Below, piece after piece: positions 41,978-51,163 of a stretch of 64,000 bases of DNA. The notes below the pieces were generated by a model. The model worked only from the letters and a program-made list of their open reading frames with translations, did not search any database and was not told the DNA's origin. The position numbers and the translations under genes are program-made. The DNA is from Pseudomonas sp. NC02. Its GTDB lineage: Bacteria; Pseudomonadota; Gammaproteobacteria; Pseudomonadales; Pseudomonadaceae. How positions within the stretch are numbered: the stretch's first letter is position 1; each line of letters opens with the position of its first letter. The stretch is from contig NZ_CP025624.1 in the NCBI RefSeq assembly GCF_002874965.1, positions 1,550,001 to 1,614,000 on the forward strand. Reading direction: 5' to 3'.

Positions 41978-43603
41978 ATGTCGCTCCGCAGCCTGTCCAT
42001 CGCCCGCCGTGCGGGTCTCGGTTTTGCCTTGATTGCCTTGCTCGTGGCGCTGTTGGGGTTCTTTGCGCTCTCGAACATGGCAAGCATCCGCGAAAGCGCC
42101 GTGCAGGTTGAAAGTGGCCTGGTGCCGAAAATGCGCCTGGTCTCGGATATCCGCGAAATCATGCTGCGCATCCGCACTATTTCCCTGCGCATGGCCCTTG
42201 ATCCCAATCCCGCGAGCCTCTCGCAATACCGTAGCCAGATGGACACCCGCAGCCAGGATCTGACGAAGAAACTGGCCGACCTGAATGCGGTGATTGATAC
42301 CCCCGAGGTACGCAATCTTTATGATCAGTTCCAGGTCTCCCTGCGTCAGTATCAGCAAGGTCTCACTCAGTCATTCATCCTCGCCGACAAGCAGCAGACC
42401 GCCGAGCTGAACAAGTTGCTGCTGGTGGACATGAAGACCGTGGTCGACGGTTCCGGCAATCAGCTCAATGCCCTGGCCGACTATTACAACGCCCAGATAA
42501 ACCTGCAGGGCCAGACGGCCGAGTTGCAGTACAGCCGCTCGCGCACGATGGTCTTCGGCTTCGTGCTGCTGGCGGCGTTGAGCACCGTGGCCCTGGCCTG
42601 GTTGCTGACGCGTAGCATTGTCGGCCCGCTCAGCCACGCGGTGCGCGCCGCAGAAAACGTCGCCCAAGGCGACCTGACGCAAACCGTTGAAGTCACCGGC
42701 GATGACGAAGTGACGCGCCTGCTGGTGGCACTGCAGAGCATGCAAGGCAGCCTGCGCAGTACCTTGCAGCTGATTCGCCAGTCGGCCGGGCAGATGGCGG
42801 CATCGGCCACCGACCTCAACGGCATCACCGACCAGAGCAGCCGCAGCCTGCAAAAGCAGACCGCTGAAATCGAGCAAGCCGCCACCGCGGTCAACGAGAT
42901 GACTTCGGCCGCCGATGAGGTGGCACGTAATGCAGTCTCCACTTCCGAATCCACCCGGCTCTCCAATGAAACGGCCCGCGATGGCCAGCAGCGCGTCGGC
43001 GAGACGGTCAGCGCGATTCAGGCGTTGAGTACCAACATCGGTGAAACCTCGAGCCTGGTGCAAAACCTCGCCGATCAATCGCGGGACATCGGCAAGGTGC
43101 TCGATGTGATTCGCTCCATCGCCGAGCAGACCAACCTGTTGGCCCTGAACGCCGCCATCGAGGCGGCGCGTGCCGGTGAGTCCGGGCGTGGCTTTGCCGT
43201 GGTGGCCGACGAAGTGCGTGCGCTGGCCCATCGCACCCAGCAATCGACCCTGGAAATCGACCAGATGGTCACCGCGATGCGCAGTGGCTCCAGCGAGGCA
43301 CTGACCTCAATGCAATCGAGCACCCAGCGGGCCAGCGAAACCTTGATCCTGGCCGAAGGCGCCGGTGGAGCCTTGAGCCAGATCACCGACTCCATCGACC
43401 AGATTCACCAGCGCAACCTGGTCATCGCCAGCGCCGCCGAGGAGCAGGCGCAAGTGGCCAAGGAAGTGGATCGCAACATCGTCAACATTCGTGACCTGTC
43501 CGCGCAATCATCTTCGGGAGCAGGGCAGATCAACGGGTCGAGCCAAGAGCTGGCGCGCTTGGCCGTGTCGCTCAATGAGGCGGTGGCGCGGTTTCAGCTG
43601 TAA
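41978..43603 (+). CDS. Methyl-accepting chemotaxis protein with 4HB ligand domain
   Basis: A 541-residue chemoreceptor: TM1 at about 13-35, a ~150-residue four-helix-bundle periplasmic domain, TM2 near 190-212, HAMP (213-270), and a full signalling domain with the conserved hairpin tip [20 protein letters not shown] and [20 protein letters not shown]. It senses an unknown ligand. The ATG at 41978 is preferred: two upstream ATGs lie within or right after the predicted transcript start. The end overlaps the next convergent gene by 32 bp. Confidence 0.93.
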   Translation: MSLRSLSIARRAGLGFALIALLVALLGFFALSNMASIRESAVQVESGLVPKMRLVSDIREIMLRIRTISLRMALDPNPASLSQYRSQMDTRSQDLTKKLADLNAVIDTPEVRNLYDQFQVSLRQYQQGLTQSFILADKQQTAELNKLLLVDMKTVVDGSGNQLNALADYYNAQINLQGQTAELQYSRSRTMVFGFVLLAALSTVALAWLLTRSIVGPLSHAVRAAENVAQGDLTQTVEVTGDDEVTRLLVALQSMQGSLRSTLQLIRQSAGQMAASATDLNGITDQSSRSLQKQTAEIEQAATAVNEMTSAADEVARNAVSTSESTRLSNETARDGQQRVGETVSAIQALSTNIGETSSLVQNLADQSRDIGKVLDVIRSIAEQTNLLALNAAIEAARAGESGRGFAVVADEVRALAHRTQQSTLEIDQMVTAMRSGSSEALTSMQSSTQRASETLILAEGAGGALSQITDSIDQIHQRNLVIASAAEEQAQVAKEVDRNIVNIRDLSAQSSSGAGQINGSSQELARLAVSLNEAVARFQL

Positions 43604-44501
43604 CCGGGTCTAGTCGTGCCACGGATGGCACCAGCTCCAGGATCCGGTCACGACCCCCTTCGGCCACCAGGTACGTTCCCTTCGTCGTACGCACAATCGA
43701 CTGTGGCGCCTTCAGGAAAGACAGGATCGTCTGCTGGCGTCCTTGCTTGTCGATCAACAACAAACGCGCGCGGTGGGTGGAATCCTCGTTGATCCATAAC
43801 CCGCGTTCATCGCACATCAGGAAGGTGGGTTTGTTCAATTGGCTCAGTACCACTGGATCGCTACCGTCCTCGGTTAATTCGCGGACCACACCCTTCTTCT
43901 TTTCCGTGTAGAGCATGCGCCCATCGGTACAGCGAACGATCGACTCGCCTTCGCTGAGTTGGTCACGCACGACGCTCAAGGTCTTGTCGCTCCAGCGATA
44001 GCGCAGTATGCGGGCAGCTACCTTGCGGTCTTCGATGGCGTAAAGGAACTCGCCGTCGTCCCACAGCCCTTGCACGCTGTCGCCCTTGAACAGCTCGGTA
44101 ACGACGCCGTCCTTGAGGAAACTGACCGGCGCGCCGTCCACTTCCTGGCTGAATACCCAACCGCCTTGAGTGGCGACCATCCCATCCGGTTTGGATAAAT
44201 TTCCTACCACCTGTTCGCGTTTTCCGTCGGGCAAGATGCGCACGATACTGCCAAGGCTGTTGCTCAATTCCTGGCTGACCATCAGCGAACCGTCAAGCAT
44301 TGGCATCAGCGACGCAGCCTTTTCCACATTGCGGTGGATCACTTGCACACTCCAGTTATTGGCAGCGCTGACCGGATAGAAACTTTGCCAGGCGAAGAAG
44401 CCCAGGGTGGCAAGGCAGAGCAACCCCAGTAGCCACAGACCCAGAAGAAGCGCGCGATAGAGAGGCGCTGGGTTGGAAGTCCTTTTTATTGTGTTATCCA
44501 T
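43572..44501 (-). CDS. Membrane-anchored beta-propeller-like protein, unknown function
   Basis: A 309-residue protein with one N-terminal transmembrane helix (about residues 17-43) and a periplasmic domain of repeating blocks that resemble NHL/SMP-type propeller blades ([80 protein letters not shown]). No catalytic motif is recognised. It may be a sensor or scaffold. Its 3' end overlaps the chemoreceptor gene. Confidence 0.65.
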   Translation of the reverse strand: MDNTIKRTSNPAPLYRALLLGLWLLGLLCLATLGFFAWQSFYPVSAANNWSVQVIHRNVEKAASLMPMLDGSLMVSQELSNSLGSIVRILPDGKREQVVGNLSKPDGMVATQGGWVFSQEVDGAPVSFLKDGVVTELFKGDSVQGLWDDGEFLYAIEDRKVAARILRYRWSDKTLSVVRDQLSEGESIVRCTDGRMLYTEKKKGVVRELTEDGSDPVVLSQLNKPTFLMCDERGLWINEDSTHRARLLLIDKQGRQQTILSFLKAPQSIVRTTKGTYLVAEGGRDRILELVPSVARLDPVTAETAPPPH

Positions 44502-44615
44502 TGAGTGCGCTGCCGGTAGGTAGTCGTGAATAGAAAAGATCTGAATATAAATTAATTGTCGTGGTCACCTGCAAGAGGGCTGCATATCGTGCCCCGCCTG
44601 AAACGTCTCTGGGAA

Positions 44616-45461
44616 TCACCTGATCCCTCTGGCAAGCCACTGGCGGTATAGCTTACGGGCGACTTCCATTCGCGCGATAAGGATAACCAGCCAGATCATC
44701 CCGCCCATCGAGAGCAAGGCGAACCACAGCAGGAGCCCGCGCTGTTCGCTCAAACCGTCGCGCACGTATTTACTGTAGTTTTTATCGATAAAAAATGAGC
44801 AGATGACGTCGAGCTTTTCTTCTGGCAGACCGGGAAGGATGAAGGCTTGCAGAGACCCTGATGACCGACATTGCTCAACAGTGAGCCTTGCGTCGGACCA
44901 TATCCCGAACTTCACGTTTTCTTCGGAGAGGTAGAATGATGGCGACTCCGGAGAGTTTTTCAGTGACACCATCAAATACCCGGATTCAATCAAAGGTGGA
45001 GTGATCGCTACGCCTGCCAGCAGCACGATGGCCAACAAGAAACAGCAATTGGTCCTCCACTGCGCGAACCTTCTGGTGATGAAGCTCAAGGCAGTGAAGT
45101 CGCTCCAGTCAATGTAGCGCTTCACTCGACCGAAATCGCGTGGGGTGAATCCATTGTTGTACATCCACTCTTCAGCCGAGTCTGCATCCTGCAAGGTGTT
45201 TGCAGGAATGTTGAACTCATAGCGGTAGTACTCCAGCTCACGGAGGTCCTTGCGCATGCGTTCGAAACGTTCGGTTTCGAAGTGCGGCTGCCCACCAAAA
45301 AAACGCCAAATCCAGTCGCGCAGAAACAACAGAGAGCCGGAGCGTCTGTAGATGAAACAAAGCAGCCACACAACGGCGAGTAGAGTAACGATGCCGCTGA
45401 ATGCAGGGAAATTTTCAACATACCAAGTCAGCGGTGTGCTTTTGGAGATTGGGGCGGTCAT
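44616..45461 (-). CDS. Integral membrane protein, unknown (DUF6216-like)
   Basis: A 281-residue protein with predicted transmembrane segments near 19-38, 141-160 and 240-262, a soluble loop rich in charged residues (HFETERFERMRKDLRELEYY), and a periplasmic region with three Cys. The architecture recalls DUF6216 proteins in gammaproteobacteria; the family name is from memory. It precedes the propeller-like gene by 114 bp on the same strand. Codon use is more AT-rich than neighbours, consistent with recent acquisition. Confidence 0.6.
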   Translation of the reverse strand: MTAPISKSTPLTWYVENFPAFSGIVTLLAVVWLLCFIYRRSGSLLFLRDWIWRFFGGQPHFETERFERMRKDLRELEYYRYEFNIPANTLQDADSAEEWMYNNGFTPRDFGRVKRYIDWSDFTALSFITRRFAQWRTNCCFLLAIVLLAGVAITPPLIESGYLMVSLKNSPESPSFYLSEENVKFGIWSDARLTVEQCRSSGSLQAFILPGLPEEKLDVICSFFIDKNYSKYVRDGLSEQRGLLLWFALLSMGGMIWLVILIARMEVARKLYRQWLARGIR

Positions 45462-45562
45462 GGCTTAATCCTTAGTCATAACGAGTCGAACGCGCGATTC
45501 TAGGCAAACTGGGCAGAGGTGTCTTTGCTTCAGGAAAAACAGGAAGAAGCTGACTTGCACGT

Positions 45563-45858
45563 AGGAAGCCGGACAGCATCAAGAGGTCATTGAACTGAAA
45601 CGCTTATACGGTGTGCAGATTCACGTAGACCTGCTGATCAAGGGTTTTGACGGTGCCAGCGAGCGTGTGAAGCTTGATGCCAGTTTTGCGACAATTGACG
45701 CCCTAATACCCGAGACCTATGATCAAGCCCAGCTCACTGAGCTGTTAGCAGAGGCAGGATTTTTGTATACGGCAGATACCGGAAAAACCCAGCCTGTTGC
45801 TGGGTTTTTTGCATCTGAGCGTTTTTCTCCCGCGACTACCCAACGGCCCACTCGATGA
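45563..45858 (+). pseudogene. Remnant of a small coding region upstream of the LysR gene
   Basis: An open frame from 45565 reads EAGQHQEVIELKRLYGVQIH then VDLLIKGFDGASERVKLDAS and continues to 45856-45858. It looks protein-like but has no ATG; the first possible start is GTG at 45613. A terminator (45783-45810) lies inside the frame, so any real gene probably ended before it. It may be a truncated relic. In 45462-45562 nothing else was seen. Confidence 0.3.
45783..45810. terminator. Rho-independent terminator upstream of the LysR gene
   Basis: AAAAACCCAGC-CTGTT-GCTGGGTTTTT followed by T. Bidirectional A/T runs, 6-bp GC-rich core. It lies 45 bp before the LysR start and would stop read-through into it. 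Confidence 0.9.
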
Positions 45859-46757
45859 TCATCAACTTCGACCTCAACGACCTCCAAGCCTTCCGCGCCG
45901 TCGTAGACAAGGGCAGTTTCCGTGCGGCGGCCGAAGCCATCCGTATCTCCCAGCCGGCCCTCAGCCGGCGTATCGAGAAACTCGAATCCGCCCTCGACGT
46001 CAAACTCTTCGAACGCACCACGCGCCGGGTCAGCCTGACCATGGTCGGCCGCGCGTTCCTGCCGCAAGTCGAGCGCATGCTCGATGACCTGGACATCGCC
46101 CTGATGGGCATCAGCAACGTCGCCTCGACCCGCATGGGCAATGTCACCATCGCCTGTGTGCCCTCCACCGCGTACTACTTCATGCCCCACGTGATCTCCG
46201 AATTCCACAAACTCTATCCGAAGATTCGCCTGCGGGTCTTGGACGCCAGTGCGGGCGAGGTGTGTGCGGCAGTGGAAAGTGGCGAGGCGGATTTCGGCGT
46301 GAGTTTCAGCGGCAGCCTGGCAGACGGGGTGGAGTTCGAGCTGTTGTTGCAGGAGCGTTATGTACTGGCCTGTCGCCGGGAGCACCCGCTGGCGGACCGC
46401 GCCAGTGTGACGTGGGCCGAGGCGTACGAGCACGACTACATCACCGTGGACAAGACCTCAGGCAACCGCTTCCTGCTGGACCAGGCCCTGCGCGGCGTGC
46501 GGGTGAAGAAACCAAGCATCTGCGAAACCCATCACGTGACGACCATGATCGGGCTGGTGGAGGCGGGGCTTGGGGTGGCGATGGTGCCGTCGATTGCGAT
46601 GCCGGGCGGCGAACATCCGATTCTGACGAGCGTGCCGCTGGTGGAGCCGGAGGTGGTGCGCAACGTGGGGTTGATCAAGCGCCGCGGGCGTACGTTGACG
46701 CCGGCGGCACTGGAACTGGAGCGGTTGACGCGGGAGATGCCGTTCCGGTCAGTGTGA
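45855..46757 (+). CDS. LysR-family transcriptional regulator
   Basis: A 300-residue LTTR with HTH (LQAFRAVVDKGSFRAAAEAI, RISQPALSRRIEKLESALDV) and effector domain (THHVTTMIGLVEAGLGVAMV). It is the likely regulator of the convergent transporter genes 46749-48812 and overlaps the binding-protein gene end by 9 bp. Members of this subgroup often respond to di/tricarboxylates or aromatic acids; the effector here is unknown. Confidence 0.9.
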   Translation: MIINFDLNDLQAFRAVVDKGSFRAAAEAIRISQPALSRRIEKLESALDVKLFERTTRRVSLTMVGRAFLPQVERMLDDLDIALMGISNVASTRMGNVTIACVPSTAYYFMPHVISEFHKLYPKIRLRVLDASAGEVCAAVESGEADFGVSFSGSLADGVEFELLLQERYVLACRREHPLADRASVTWAEAYEHDYITVDKTSGNRFLLDQALRGVRVKKPSICETHHVTTMIGLVEAGLGVAMVPSIAMPGGEHPILTSVPLVEPEVVRNVGLIKRRGRTLTPAALELERLTREMPFRSV

Positions 46758-47507
46758 GACCGAATCCAGGCCGGTGGATTGCACCACCGGTTGCGCCTGG
46801 GGCGAGGCGAGGAATTGCAGGAGCTTTTTCGCCTGCGCCGGGTGCTGCGCATTTACCGGAATGCCCGCGGCAAAACGGGTGACGGACTGCACGTCTTCGG
46901 GGATCTTTCCGACGTAGGTCACGCCTGGAATCGGCAGCAGTTCGGACACCTGTTGCAAGCCCACTTCGTAATCACCCTTGGCCACCTGTGAGGCCACCGG
47001 GATGCGTTCGATCATGGTGCCCTTGGACGGCATGCCGAGCTTCTTGAACAGTTCCTTTTCGACGTAGACGCCGCTGGCGCTGTCCGAGTACGCGACGGAT
47101 TTGGCGTTGGTCAGTACCGTCTTCAGTTCGGCATCGGTGGCAATCGAGGGCTTGGCCGCGCCTTCCTTGACCACCAGGCCGATGCGCGAGTCCGCCAGTT
47201 CAACCCGGGACGCCTTGTCGACCTTGCCTTGCTTGATCAGCTCATCCAATGCGTAGCCGACCATGATCACCACGTCGGCGTGTTCGCCACGGGCCAGGCG
47301 GTTGGGAATCGCTTCCGGCGCCTTGCCCATCGACGGGCCGAGGATGGTGTCGAGGGTGTCGCCGCTCTGGGTGGCGTATTGCGCACCCAGCACCTTGTAG
47401 GCAGCGGTGAAGCCGCCGGAGGTCATGACTTTCAGCTCTTCGGCGTGGGCGACCATCGCCAGGGAACCGATCGCCAGTGCCGCCAGTGTTTTCAGCATGG
47501 GGTTCAT
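46749..47507 (-). CDS. ModA-like periplasmic substrate-binding protein
   Basis: A 252-residue secreted protein with signal peptide (MNPMLKTLAALAIGSLAMVA, cleavage near HAEELK) and a type II binding-protein fold: VMTSGGFTAAYKVL at the start and ARGEHADVVIMVGYALDELI. It resembles molybdate-binding ModA proteins, but no ABC permease or ATPase is adjacent. It follows the MHS transporter gene by 12 bp, so probably serves that system or signalling. Confidence 0.85.
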   Translation of the reverse strand: MNPMLKTLAALAIGSLAMVAHAEELKVMTSGGFTAAYKVLGAQYATQSGDTLDTILGPSMGKAPEAIPNRLARGEHADVVIMVGYALDELIKQGKVDKASRVELADSRIGLVVKEGAAKPSIATDAELKTVLTNAKSVAYSDSASGVYVEKELFKKLGMPSKGTMIERIPVASQVAKGDYEVGLQQVSELLPIPGVTYVGKIPEDVQSVTRFAAGIPVNAQHPAQAKKLLQFLASPQAQPVVQSTGLDSVSH

Positions 47508-47519
47508 CAGTGCGACTCC

Positions 47520-48812
47520 TCAGGCAACTTGCAGACGGGCGCTGGCGCGGCGATACAGCGCGAACGTCGCGCACAGGGCGCACAGCGCGGCGAACATCAG
47601 CCAGTAGGCGGGCGATGCCTTGTCGCCCGTCTCGTGGATGAACCAGGTGGAAATCGCCGGGGTAAAACCGCCGAAGATCGCGGTCGCCAGGCTATAGGCC
47701 AGGGAGAAGCCGGCCACACGCACTTCCACCGGCATGATCTCGGTCAGGGCCGGGATCATGGCACCGTTGTACATGCCGTAGAGGAAGGAGAACCACAGCA
47801 GGGTTTCCAGCATGTGCGCGAAGCTTGGCGCATTGACCACGTAGGAAAGTGCCGGGTAAGCGGTCAGCACGGTCAAAGCAGTCATGGCGATCAGCACCGG
47901 CTTGCGGCCAAAACGGTCACTGAGGGTGCCACCGATGGGCAGCCAGATGAAGTTCGACACGGCCACCAGCAGGGTCACCAGCAGGGCGTCGGCGGTGGTC
48001 AGGTTGAGTACGGTTTTGCCGAAGGTGGGTGCGTACACGGTGATCAGGTAGAAGGCCGTGGTGGTCATCGCCACCATCATCATGCCGCCGATCACGATGG
48101 TCCAGTTCTTCACCAGGGTGGCCAGCACTTCGCGCATGGTCGGGCGATGCTTGCGGTTGGCGAACTCTTCGGTTTCCTGCAGGTTGCGGCGCAGGACGAA
48201 GATGAACGGGATGATCACGCAGCCGATGGCGAACGGAATGCGCCAGCCCCAATCGGCAACCACGGCTGGTTCCATCCACTGGTTCAGGCCATAACCCAGG
48301 GCGGCCGCGACCACGATGGAGATCTGCTGGCTACCCGATTGCCAACTGGTATAGAAACCCTTGCGGCCCGGGGTGGCCATTTCGGCCAGGTACACCGACA
48401 CGCCGCCCAGTTCGGCACCGGCCGAGAAACCTTGCAACAGCCGGCCCATCAGCACCAGCAGCGGTGCCCACAAACCAATGGTGTGATAGCCGGGCACCAG
48501 CACGATCAGCAGGGTGCCACTGGCCATGATCGCCAGGGTCACGATCAAGCCTTTGCGACGGCCCACATCATCGATGTACGCGCCGAGGATGATAGCCCCC
48601 AGCGGACGCATCAAAAAGCCCGCGCCGAACACGGCGAAGGTCATCATTAATGACGCAAATTCATTAGCGGCAGGGAAGAAGGCGGCGGCGATATAGGTGG
48701 CATAGAAACCGAACAGAAAGAAGTCGAACTGTTCGAGAAAGTTGCCGGAGGTGACGCGAAAGACCGCGCCGACTTTGGAGCGGGCAGAGTCAGGCCGTGA
48801 AGGGTTTTGCAT
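47520..48812 (-). CDS. MHS-family MFS transporter (citrate/tricarballylate-type)
   Basis: A 430-residue twelve-helix symporter. The start [20 protein letters not shown] and the loop [20 protein letters not shown] are typical of the citrate/tricarballylate MHS branch; [14 protein letters not shown] and the second-half motif [19 protein letters not shown] are present. It is likely a proton symporter for a tricarboxylate or similar acid. The transcript includes the binding-protein gene downstream. The regulator is probably the LysR at 45855. Confidence 0.9.
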   Translation of the reverse strand: MQNPSRPDSARSKVGAVFRVTSGNFLEQFDFFLFGFYATYIAAAFFPAANEFASLMMTFAVFGAGFLMRPLGAIILGAYIDDVGRRKGLIVTLAIMASGTLLIVLVPGYHTIGLWAPLLVLMGRLLQGFSAGAELGGVSVYLAEMATPGRKGFYTSWQSGSQQISIVVAAALGYGLNQWMEPAVVADWGWRIPFAIGCVIIPFIFVLRRNLQETEEFANRKHRPTMREVLATLVKNWTIVIGGMMMVAMTTTAFYLITVYAPTFGKTVLNLTTADALLVTLLVAVSNFIWLPIGGTLSDRFGRKPVLIAMTALTVLTAYPALSYVVNAPSFAHMLETLLWFSFLYGMYNGAMIPALTEIMPVEVRVAGFSLAYSLATAIFGGFTPAISTWFIHETGDKASPAYWLMFAALCALCATFALYRRASARLQVA

Positions 48813-48830
48813 TTTCTTGTGTCTCCAGCG

Positions 48831-48838
48831 TTCTTTTT
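48831..48838 (-). promoter_or_regulatory. Crc/Hfq catabolite motif at the citrate-type MHS gene
   Basis: AAAAAGAA on the mRNA strand (fits AANAANAA), 5 bases before TGGAG of the 48812 gene. Supports catabolite control of this uptake operon. Confidence 0.45.
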
Positions 48839-49010
48839 AAAGTGCTTGTTTCGCTTAAGACCGCGGATAGTGGCTGACACATTTGGAAATGATAAGTGAG
48901 TTGTTTACATGTATTGATGCGTCGTGGTTATCAATTGCCGGATGCACACAAAACCGCTCCCTCATCTATGCTTGCCCAGTGTGTCCAATTCTTACGGATG
49001 GGAGGTGGGT

Positions 49011-49157
49011 ATGAGCAACGAACAGAAGCAGCGCGAAGAGTTGGAGCAGGAGCGGGCGAGGAAGCTTCGCGAGGAAGAAAAGCCGCAGACCTGGAAGCAT
49101 CCGGACGATGGCACCGAGCTGTCGGAGCGCGATCAGGAGCGCCCGCTCAGGCCTTGA
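49011..49157 (+). CDS. Small hydrophilic protein, 48 aa
   Basis: A 48-residue highly charged protein (Glu/Arg/Lys-rich, no Cys or long hydrophobic stretch) starting at 49011 behind GGGAGG. It is too short for domain assignment; such proteins are frequent in pseudomonads near stress genes. A ribosome-binding site and codon bias support translation. It ends 15 bp before a REPIN. Confidence 0.6.
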   Translation: MSNEQKQREELEQERARKLREEEKPQTWKHPDDGTELSERDQERPLRP

Positions 49158-49171
49158 TGCAGGCATTTCAC

Positions 49172-49300
49172 TGTGGCGAGGGAGCTTGCTGTGCCGAGGG
49201 AGCTTGCTCCCGCTGGGCTGCGCAGCGGCCCCAAGATTTTTGGGAGCGCTTCGCACTGGAGCGCCAGTCCGGTCCAGCGGGAGCAAGCTCCCTCGCCACA
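49172..49300. repeat. REPIN with an 18-bp tandem duplication in its left arm
   Basis: The left arm starts GTGGCGAGGGAGCTTGCT (49173-49190) and is repeated as GTGCCGAGGGAGCTTGCT (49191-49208) with one mismatch. The right arm AGCGGGAGCAAGCTCCCTCG ends at 49300 (GCCACA). About 129 bp overall. Confidence 0.85.
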
Positions 49301-49307
49301 TTACGAT

Positions 49308-49370
49308 TTACTGAATCGGCATTCCCAACTCCACCAGCGTGCCATCTGGGCACCGCACACTAGAAACAAC
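49308..49370 (-). pseudogene. C-terminal remnant of a VOC (glyoxalase-like) protein
   Basis: The minus frame reads VVSSVRCPDGTLVELGMPIQ then a TAA stop at 49308-49310, the typical C-terminal strand of VOC/glyoxalase proteins (PDG-x-L-V-E-L). Upstream (49371-49500) the frame is broken and no start or metal motif is found. Likely a gene mostly lost by deletion. Confidence 0.4.
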
Positions 49371-49510
49371 CTTTGCGCCTCCCCACGCCGCCCTTGAAGT
49401 TCATCCCGCCCTGCGAAGCAGAGGGTGGTGTCGCCGGTATCCCGCTCGCCATAGATCCCTGATTAATACCGTCGACGGCGACTGAAGCCATACCGTCAAC
49501 GGGAAACTAT

Positions 49511-49539
49511 TTGACATATTTGATTTGTGATCACATATT
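49511..49539 (+). promoter_or_regulatory. Promoter and operator of the GntR-type regulator
   Basis: TTGACA (49511-49516), 17 bases, CATATT (49534-49539) form a good sigma-70 promoter. A perfect palindrome TGTGATCACA (49526-49535) spans the spacer and the -10, the kind of site bound by FCD-subclass GntR regulators. It suggests autorepression of 49574-50296 and the downstream genes. Confidence 0.6.
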
Positions 49540-49573
49540 GGAGCCATAAGAACGACAACACAGGTTTTGACTC

Positions 49574-50296
49574 ATGACAGATGGCCCGCTTCTCCTTCCC
49601 ACCTTGCGCCAGGTGTCCCGCGATACCTTGCAAGACCAGGTCTATCGCCAGATCCGCGAAGCCTTGATGAGTGGTCGTTTCCAGCCCGGCCAGAAACTCA
49701 CCATCCGCGGCCTCGCCGAAGCCCTCGGCTCCAGCCCCATGCCAGTGCGCGAAGCCCTCCAGCGCCTCAGCGCCGAAAACGCCTTTGAAGTCACCGAAAC
49801 CTCTCGTCTGCGGGTACGCATGATGACGGTCGAACGCCTGCGGGAAATCCGCGATGCGCGGGTCGCCCTGGAAGGTTTGCTGGCAGAAAAGGCCGTATTG
49901 CTCCTGGAAAAAGCCGACCTCGACGAAATCTCCGACCTCTGCCAACAGATGCAACAGGCCGCCGACGAAGTCGACGTTTCCCGCTACCTGTGGACCAACT
50001 TCGCCTTTCACCGTCGGATCTATGCCGTCGCCCAGGCCGAATTGACCATGGCCGCCGTGGAAAACTTCTGGCTGCACATGGGCCCGTGTTTTGCCCTGGT
50101 CGCCCCCGATAAGGCTCACTTACAACGCTCGATGGAGGCGCATACGCGCATCGTCGAAGCCCTGGCCGCCCGCGATGGCGCCGGTGCCCGCGCGGCCGTG
50201 ACCGATGACATCATGCAGGCCGCCGATTCCCTGGCGCGCCTGCTCGTCAAGAACGACCGTTCGCGGTCGTCTGTTTCAGGAGGTAAACGTGCATGA
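49574..50296 (+). CDS. GntR-family (FCD subclass) transcriptional regulator
   Basis: A 240-residue regulator. The winged HTH (VYRQIREALMSGRFQPGQKL, IRGLAEALGSSPMPVREALQ) is followed by an FCD domain with metal/ligand His residues in FHRRIYAVAQ and EAHTRIVEAL. It is the first gene of a five-gene catabolic run. The stop overlaps the SDR start (ATGA). Effector unknown. Confidence 0.9.
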   Translation: MTDGPLLLPTLRQVSRDTLQDQVYRQIREALMSGRFQPGQKLTIRGLAEALGSSPMPVREALQRLSAENAFEVTETSRLRVRMMTVERLREIRDARVALEGLLAEKAVLLLEKADLDEISDLCQQMQQAADEVDVSRYLWTNFAFHRRIYAVAQAELTMAAVENFWLHMGPCFALVAPDKAHLQRSMEAHTRIVEALAARDGAGARAAVTDDIMQAADSLARLLVKNDRSRSSVSGGKRA

Positions 50297-51081
50297 GTGT
50301 CCTACAGCGGCTGCAGCCTTATCCTGGGTTACGTGTGTTGATTTCCGGCGGGGCTGCCGGCATCGGTGAAGTGTTGGCGGCGGCCTATCTGGAGGCGGGT
50401 GCCAAGGTGCATGTGTGTGATGTCAGCGAAGCGGCCCTGGCGGCGTTTCGCGACAAGTACCCGGGCACTGTCGCCACCCGTGCCGACGTGAGCGATGCCA
50501 CGCAGATCGAGGCGGTGTTCCAGGTGCAGCGCGAGCAATTCGGCGGGCTGGATGTACTGGTCAACAACGCCGGGATTGCCGGGCCCACCGGCGGCATCGA
50601 CGCCATCAGCGATGCCGAGTGGCAAGCCACGATCAATATCAACCTGACGGCGCAATACCGCTTTGCCCACCACGCGGTGCCGATGCTCAAGGAATCGTCC
50701 CACGGCCATCTGCTGCATATCGCCTCGGTCGCCGGGCGCCTCGGCTACGCCTGGCGCACGCCGTATGCGGCGACCAAATGGGCCATCGTCGGCCTGATGA
50801 AATCCCTGGCCTCGGAGCTGGGCGAAAGCGACATCCGCGTCAACGCCTTGCTGCCCGGCATCGTTGAAGGCCCGCGCATGGACGGCGTGATCCGCGCCCG
50901 TGCCGAACAGGTCGGTGTGCCGGAAGCCGAGATGCGCCAGGAATACCTGAACAAGATCTCCCTCAAGCGCATGGTCACCGCCGAAGACGTCGCGGCCATG
51001 GCCTTGTTTCTCTGCTCGCCCGCCGCCCGCAATGTCACCGGCCAGGCGATCAGTGTCGACGGTAACGTCGAGTACCTGTAG
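50293..51081 (+). CDS. SDR-family dehydrogenase of the BKACE cluster
   Basis: A 262-residue classical SDR: cofactor motif SGGAAGIGEVLA, NNAGIAGPTG, catalytic Tyr-x-x-x-Lys in YAATKWAIVG, and Asp after beta-2 (VCDVSEAALAA), which suggests NAD. In this cluster it plausibly oxidises a beta-hydroxy acid to the beta-keto acid used by the next enzyme. The start overlaps the GntR gene by 4 bp. Confidence 0.88.
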   Translation: MSVLQRLQPYPGLRVLISGGAAGIGEVLAAAYLEAGAKVHVCDVSEAALAAFRDKYPGTVATRADVSDATQIEAVFQVQREQFGGLDVLVNNAGIAGPTGGIDAISDAEWQATININLTAQYRFAHHAVPMLKESSHGHLLHIASVAGRLGYAWRTPYAATKWAIVGLMKSLASELGESDIRVNALLPGIVEGPRMDGVIRARAEQVGVPEAEMRQEYLNKISLKRMVTAEDVAAMALFLCSPAARNVTGQAISVDGNVEYL

Positions 51082-51139
51082 GCCGCGTCAGCGTTTAGCC
51101 AGGGAAGAACACACAAGTTACACCCGGGATTTTTTTCAT

Positions 51140-51147
51140 AAGAATAA
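51140..51147 (+). promoter_or_regulatory. Crc/Hfq catabolite motif at the BKACE gene
   Basis: AAGAATAA lies 4 bases before GTCGGAG of the 51164 gene. It fits AANAANAA and predicts repression by Hfq-Crc on preferred carbon sources. Confidence 0.5.
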
Positions 51148-51163
51148 AAGTCGGAGAATCGTC

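Noticed and set aside
48924..49010. Longer N-terminus for the 48-aa protein
   Set aside because: The strong ribosome-binding site GGGAGG lies directly before 49011; the upstream extension lacks one and is not charged like the rest.
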